The notes beneath the pieces are model-generated. The model saw nothing but the letters and a program-made list of their open reading frames with translations. It was not told the origin of the DNA and did no database searches. The position numbers were made by a program, and so were the translations under genes. From Rhodopseudomonas sp. (GTDB lineage Bacteria > Pseudomonadota > Alphaproteobacteria > Rhizobiales > Xanthobacteraceae), in contig WGNB01000036.1 of the NCBI GenBank assembly GCA_016124795.1, positions 1 through 64,000 on the forward strand: DNA of 64,000 nt, given 5' to 3'. Below are positions 61,252 to 64,000 of this stretch, piece after piece. The stretch's first letter is position 1. Each line of letters begins with the position of its first letter.

Positions 61252-62751
61252 ATGGAGAATAGCCTGCCTGCAATCGGGCAAAAGAAGACCATGGCCAAGA
61301 ACCGAGTCAACGCCTCCTCCACGCTCCTGAGCCAACGGAACCGGCGATGGATCGCCTTGACCGGCCTCGTCGCTTTTGCCGGCGCCTTTGCGGTGCTGTG
61401 GGCAGCGCCTCGGCAAGCTGACGCCGGCAACCCGGCCGCTCTTGCCACCATCGTGGCGATTTTCGCGATGCTGATTACGGCGATCGTAATATGGCAACGG
61501 ATGGGCGTCGAATATCGGCGGATGAAGGCCGCGCTCGATAATATATCGCAAGGCCTGTCGACGTTCGACCGTCACGGCCGGCTGGTTCTCTGCAACAAAC
61601 GCTATATCGAGATCAATCGACTGACCGACGAAGTGGCGCGGCCGGGCAGTTCGATCACCGCTATTCTCGAATACCGCGCCGCGACCGGCACCCTGCAACA
61701 CGATCCGGAAACCTATCGCCGCGCGCTGGCTGACGCGATGGCGCGCGGCGAGATCACCACCACCGAAATCGAGCTGGCTGACGGCAAGCTGATCTCGATC
61801 ACCAACAGCCCGATGACCGATGGCGGCTGGGTCGCGACCCACGATGACATCACCGAGCAGCGTGACGCCGAACTCGAGCGTGCGGCGATGCAGGAAAAGC
61901 AACAGCGCCGCGCCGCCATCGAACAGGCGATCGTGGTCTTCCGGCAAGGGATCGAGGAACATCTGCAACTGGCGACCGAGGCGGCGATGGCCATGCGCTC
62001 GACGGCCGCGACGCTTTCGGCCAATTCAAGCCGCACTTCGCGCAGCGCCACCGGCGCGGTCAATGCATCGAACGAGGCCTCCGCCAATGTCGAAGTCGCC
62101 GCCACGGCGACCGACGAATTGGCCGGCTCAATCTGCGAAATCAGCCGCCAACTGGCGTTGACGACCGATATCGTGCGCGGCGCCGTAACCGAAGCGCAAG
62201 ATACAAACCGGCAGATCGCCGCCCTCGCCGAAGCGGCACAAAGCATCGGCGACGTCGTCAAACTGATTCGCGCCATCGCCGGCCAGACCAATCTGCTGGC
62301 GCTTAACGCCACCATTGAAGCCGCCCGTGCCGGCGAAAGCGGTCGTGGCTTCGCCGTTGTCGCGTCGGAGGTGAAGTCCCTCGCGGTGCAGACCGCCAAG
62401 GCCACCGAGGACATCTCGCAACTGATCGTGGCCGTGCAGACGGCGACCTCGGCCGCGGTCGACGCGATCGGCCAGATCTCGACCCGGATGCACGAGATCG
62501 ATGGTTGCGCCACGCTCGTCGCCACCGCAGTCGAACAACAAAGCAACGCGACTACTGAAATCTCGCGCAATGTCGCCGGCGCCGCCACCGGTACCCGGGA
62601 CGTCGTCGCCGCGCTCGACGGCGTCGCTAGCGCCGCCACCGAAACCGCGCGTTCGGCGGAAAGCGTGCTGACCGAAGCCCAGGCCGTCGAAGCCGCCGCC
62701 GCCGAATTGCGCCGCGAAGTCGAAGGCTTCCTGCAACGGGTGGCGGCCTAA
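61252..62751 (+). CDS. Methyl-accepting chemotaxis protein with PAS domain and no HAMP
   Basis: A 499-residue receptor. Two transmembrane helices lie near residues 33-51 and 62-80 with almost no periplasmic loop, so sensing is probably internal. A PAS-like domain follows ('[28 protein letters not shown]...[19 protein letters not shown]'). The signalling domain has the conserved hairpin '[37 protein letters not shown]'. No HAMP linker is seen between PAS and signalling parts. A start at the ATG encoding MAKNRV (61291) is also possible. No other chemotaxis genes are close. Confidence 0.88.
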   Translation: MENSLPAIGQKKTMAKNRVNASSTLLSQRNRRWIALTGLVAFAGAFAVLWAAPRQADAGNPAALATIVAIFAMLITAIVIWQRMGVEYRRMKAALDNISQGLSTFDRHGRLVLCNKRYIEINRLTDEVARPGSSITAILEYRAATGTLQHDPETYRRALADAMARGEITTTEIELADGKLISITNSPMTDGGWVATHDDITEQRDAELERAAMQEKQQRRAAIEQAIVVFRQGIEEHLQLATEAAMAMRSTAATLSANSSRTSRSATGAVNASNEASANVEVAATATDELAGSICEISRQLALTTDIVRGAVTEAQDTNRQIAALAEAAQSIGDVVKLIRAIAGQTNLLALNATIEAARAGESGRGFAVVASEVKSLAVQTAKATEDISQLIVAVQTATSAAVDAIGQISTRMHEIDGCATLVATAVEQQSNATTEISRNVAGAATGTRDVVAALDGVASAATETARSAESVLTEAQAVEAAAAELRREVEGFLQRVAA

Positions 62752-62886
62752 GGCCATCCACGCTGTGGTCCTTTCATCCTGACAAATTCGATGGCCGGCA
62801 ATCCCGGTGGCGACCTTTTGCCGTTCCCCCTGCTTGCGGACATGGGCTAGGTTGGCGCTCAGGAATTGAGCGAAGCGGAGACGACG

Positions 62887-63999
62887 ATGCGCTTGGGCTA
62901 CTTCACAATGCCGATTCACCCGCTCGGGCGGAACTGGACGCAAACGCTGCAGGAAGACCGCGAGGCCATCATCCTCGCCGACAAGCTAGGCTTTTATGAT
63001 GCCTTCGTCGGCGAACATCTAACCGACGCTTGCGAAAACGTCACCAACTCGATGCTGTTCCAGGCGACATTGATCAACGAAACCAAGACGATCAAGCTCG
63101 CCACCGGCACCACCAACCTGTCGCAAATGCATCCGGTGGTGATCGCGCAAAATGCAGCAATGTTCGACCATCTGTCGAAGGGGCGGTTCATTTTCGGCAT
63201 CAGCCCGGGCGCGCTGACCTCCGACGCCGAAGCGCTCGGCCTGCTCGACCAGGACCGCAACAAGATCTTCGCCGAAGCCATCGACGTCATCCTGGCGATC
63301 TGGCAACGCGATCCGCCCTACGACATCGACTTCGCCAATAATCGTTTCAAGGTCGCCGTCAACAAGACAGCCGCACGCGAACTCGGCATCGGCTTTTTCG
63401 GCAAGCCCTTCCAGTCGCCGCGACCGGAAATCGTCGGCACGGTCGTCGCGCCGTTCTCACCCGGTTGCGTCTTGATGGGCAAGCGCGATTTCCATCCGCT
63501 GTCGGCCAACTTCCTGCTGGCCAATCACCTCAAATCGCACTGGGAGAATTTCGCCAAGGGCAAGGCCGAGGTCGGCGCCAAAGCCGACGTCCGCGACTGG
63601 CGCGTCGCCCGCACCATTTTCGTGGCCGACGATGAAGCGACCGCCCGCCGTTATGGCCGCGACGATGCCAACAGCCCGTACCGGTTCTATTTTTCGCAGA
63701 TGGCCGCCAAGATGAAACGCGGCAACCGGCTCTATGTCTTCAAGAGCCACAAGGACCAGTCGGAAGACGAAATCACCCATGATTTCATCATGGACAACTG
63801 CGTCATTTACGGAACCGTCAACAAGGTGGTCGACGAGATTCTGAAATTACGCGAGATGACCGGCGATTTCGGCGAACTGGTCTATGCCGGCCTTGACTGG
63901 GTCGATCCCGCTCTGGCCAAGCGCTCGATGACGTTGATGGCCGAGCAGGTGATGCCGCGTGTTAATGCCGCAATCGCCAAACAGGCGGCGGCTGAATAA
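62887..63999 (+). CDS. LLM-class flavin-dependent monooxygenase (luciferase-like)
   Basis: A 370-residue luciferase-like TIM-barrel enzyme. The family start 'MRLGYFTMPIHPLGRNWTQTLQEDREAIILADKLGFYDAFVGEHL' is clear, followed by 'IKLATGTTNLSQMHPVVIAQNAAMFDHLSKGRFIFGISPG'. Such enzymes use reduced FMN to oxygenate substrates such as monoterpenes, alkanesulfonates or chelators. The length and N-terminus do not suggest the pyrimidine oxygenase RutA, despite the nearby uracil genes. It ends one base before the right edge of the window; no flavin reductase is visible. Confidence 0.9.
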   Translation: MRLGYFTMPIHPLGRNWTQTLQEDREAIILADKLGFYDAFVGEHLTDACENVTNSMLFQATLINETKTIKLATGTTNLSQMHPVVIAQNAAMFDHLSKGRFIFGISPGALTSDAEALGLLDQDRNKIFAEAIDVILAIWQRDPPYDIDFANNRFKVAVNKTAARELGIGFFGKPFQSPRPEIVGTVVAPFSPGCVLMGKRDFHPLSANFLLANHLKSHWENFAKGKAEVGAKADVRDWRVARTIFVADDEATARRYGRDDANSPYRFYFSQMAAKMKRGNRLYVFKSHKDQSEDEITHDFIMDNCVIYGTVNKVVDEILKLREMTGDFGELVYAGLDWVDPALAKRSMTLMAEQVMPRVNAAIAKQAAAE

Positions 64000-64000
64000 G

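Noticed and set aside
62887-63999. Luciferase-like protein considered as RutA pyrimidine oxygenase
   Set aside because: No rutB-F genes nearby and the N-terminus fits the general LLM monooxygenase group; it is 5 kb from the URC genes with unrelated genes between.
1-64000. Search for insertion sequences, integrases, phage genes or an origin of replication
   Set aside because: No transposase, integrase or phage-like coding sequence, no att-like direct repeats next to the tRNA, and no dnaA-box cluster were recognised.

Overview
The window is a high-GC chromosomal segment, most likely from an alphaproteobacterium of the order Hyphomicrobiales (Xanthobacteraceae/Nitrobacteraceae-like). The evidence is GC-rich codon use, short palindromic intergenic repeats of the type common in that group, a fused iron-sulfur/molybdopterin xanthine dehydrogenase, a membrane urate hydroxylase with a cytochrome c tail, and a transglutaminase/ATP-grasp/alpha-E cassette. 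No phage, insertion sequence, integrase or CRISPR array was seen. This looks like metabolic core and accessory chromosome, rich in ABC uptake and nucleobase catabolism.

Region 1 (1-8.4 kb): a partial LVIVD-repeat protein, a CobW/G3E GTPase and a MetF-type reductase converging on a palindromic repeat, a class I CoA-transferase pair, a Gfo/Idh/MocA oxidoreductase, an orphan TctC-type binding protein, and a qorB/HxlR divergent pair. Region 2 (9-20 kb): a MarR-FUSC efflux operon behind a striking nested palindrome, a fatty-acid-hydroxylase family membrane protein, an Ldh-family dehydrogenase, an orphan molybdenum hydroxylase large subunit, an aldehyde dehydrogenase, a crotonase-fold protein and a class III CoA-transferase. 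Region 3 (20.5-26.4 kb): rhlE and a second-type infA, an N-formylglutamate amidohydrolase, a secreted protein gene broken by an in-frame amber codon, and a secreted S10 serine carboxypeptidase.

Region 4 (26.4-39 kb) is a purine-to-allantoin module: urate hydroxylase PuuD, a UraD-HiuH fusion, a BMP-type ABC importer (ATPase, two permeases, binding protein) behind a candidate sigma-54 promoter, an 8-oxoguanine deaminase and a two-gene xanthine dehydrogenase. Together these could import purines, convert xanthine or 8-oxoguanine to urate, and carry urate through to (S)-allantoin. Region 5 (39.1-45.8 kb) is a three-gene cassette of transglutaminase-DUF2126, circularly permuted ATP-grasp fused to alpha-E, and a second transglutaminase. 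It is a predicted peptide ligation/modification system whose product is unknown.

Region 6 (46-57.6 kb) holds an outer-membrane channel-like protein, an acetamidase/formamidase, and a minus-strand operon (NMT1-type binding protein, SDR, cyclic amidohydrolase, ATPase, permease). That operon diverges from a LysR regulator. Downstream of LysR lies a URC-type uracil catabolism cluster: a GTP cyclohydrolase II-like protein (URC1 type), a DUF1688 protein (URC4 type) and a uracil phosphoribosyltransferase with an altered PRPP loop. This is the most interesting stretch of the window. Region 7 (57.7-64 kb): folD, tRNA-Arg(CCT), a nuclease-like secreted protein, a lipoprotein M48 protease with a LysM-like tail, a PAS-containing chemotaxis receptor and a luciferase-like monooxygenase.
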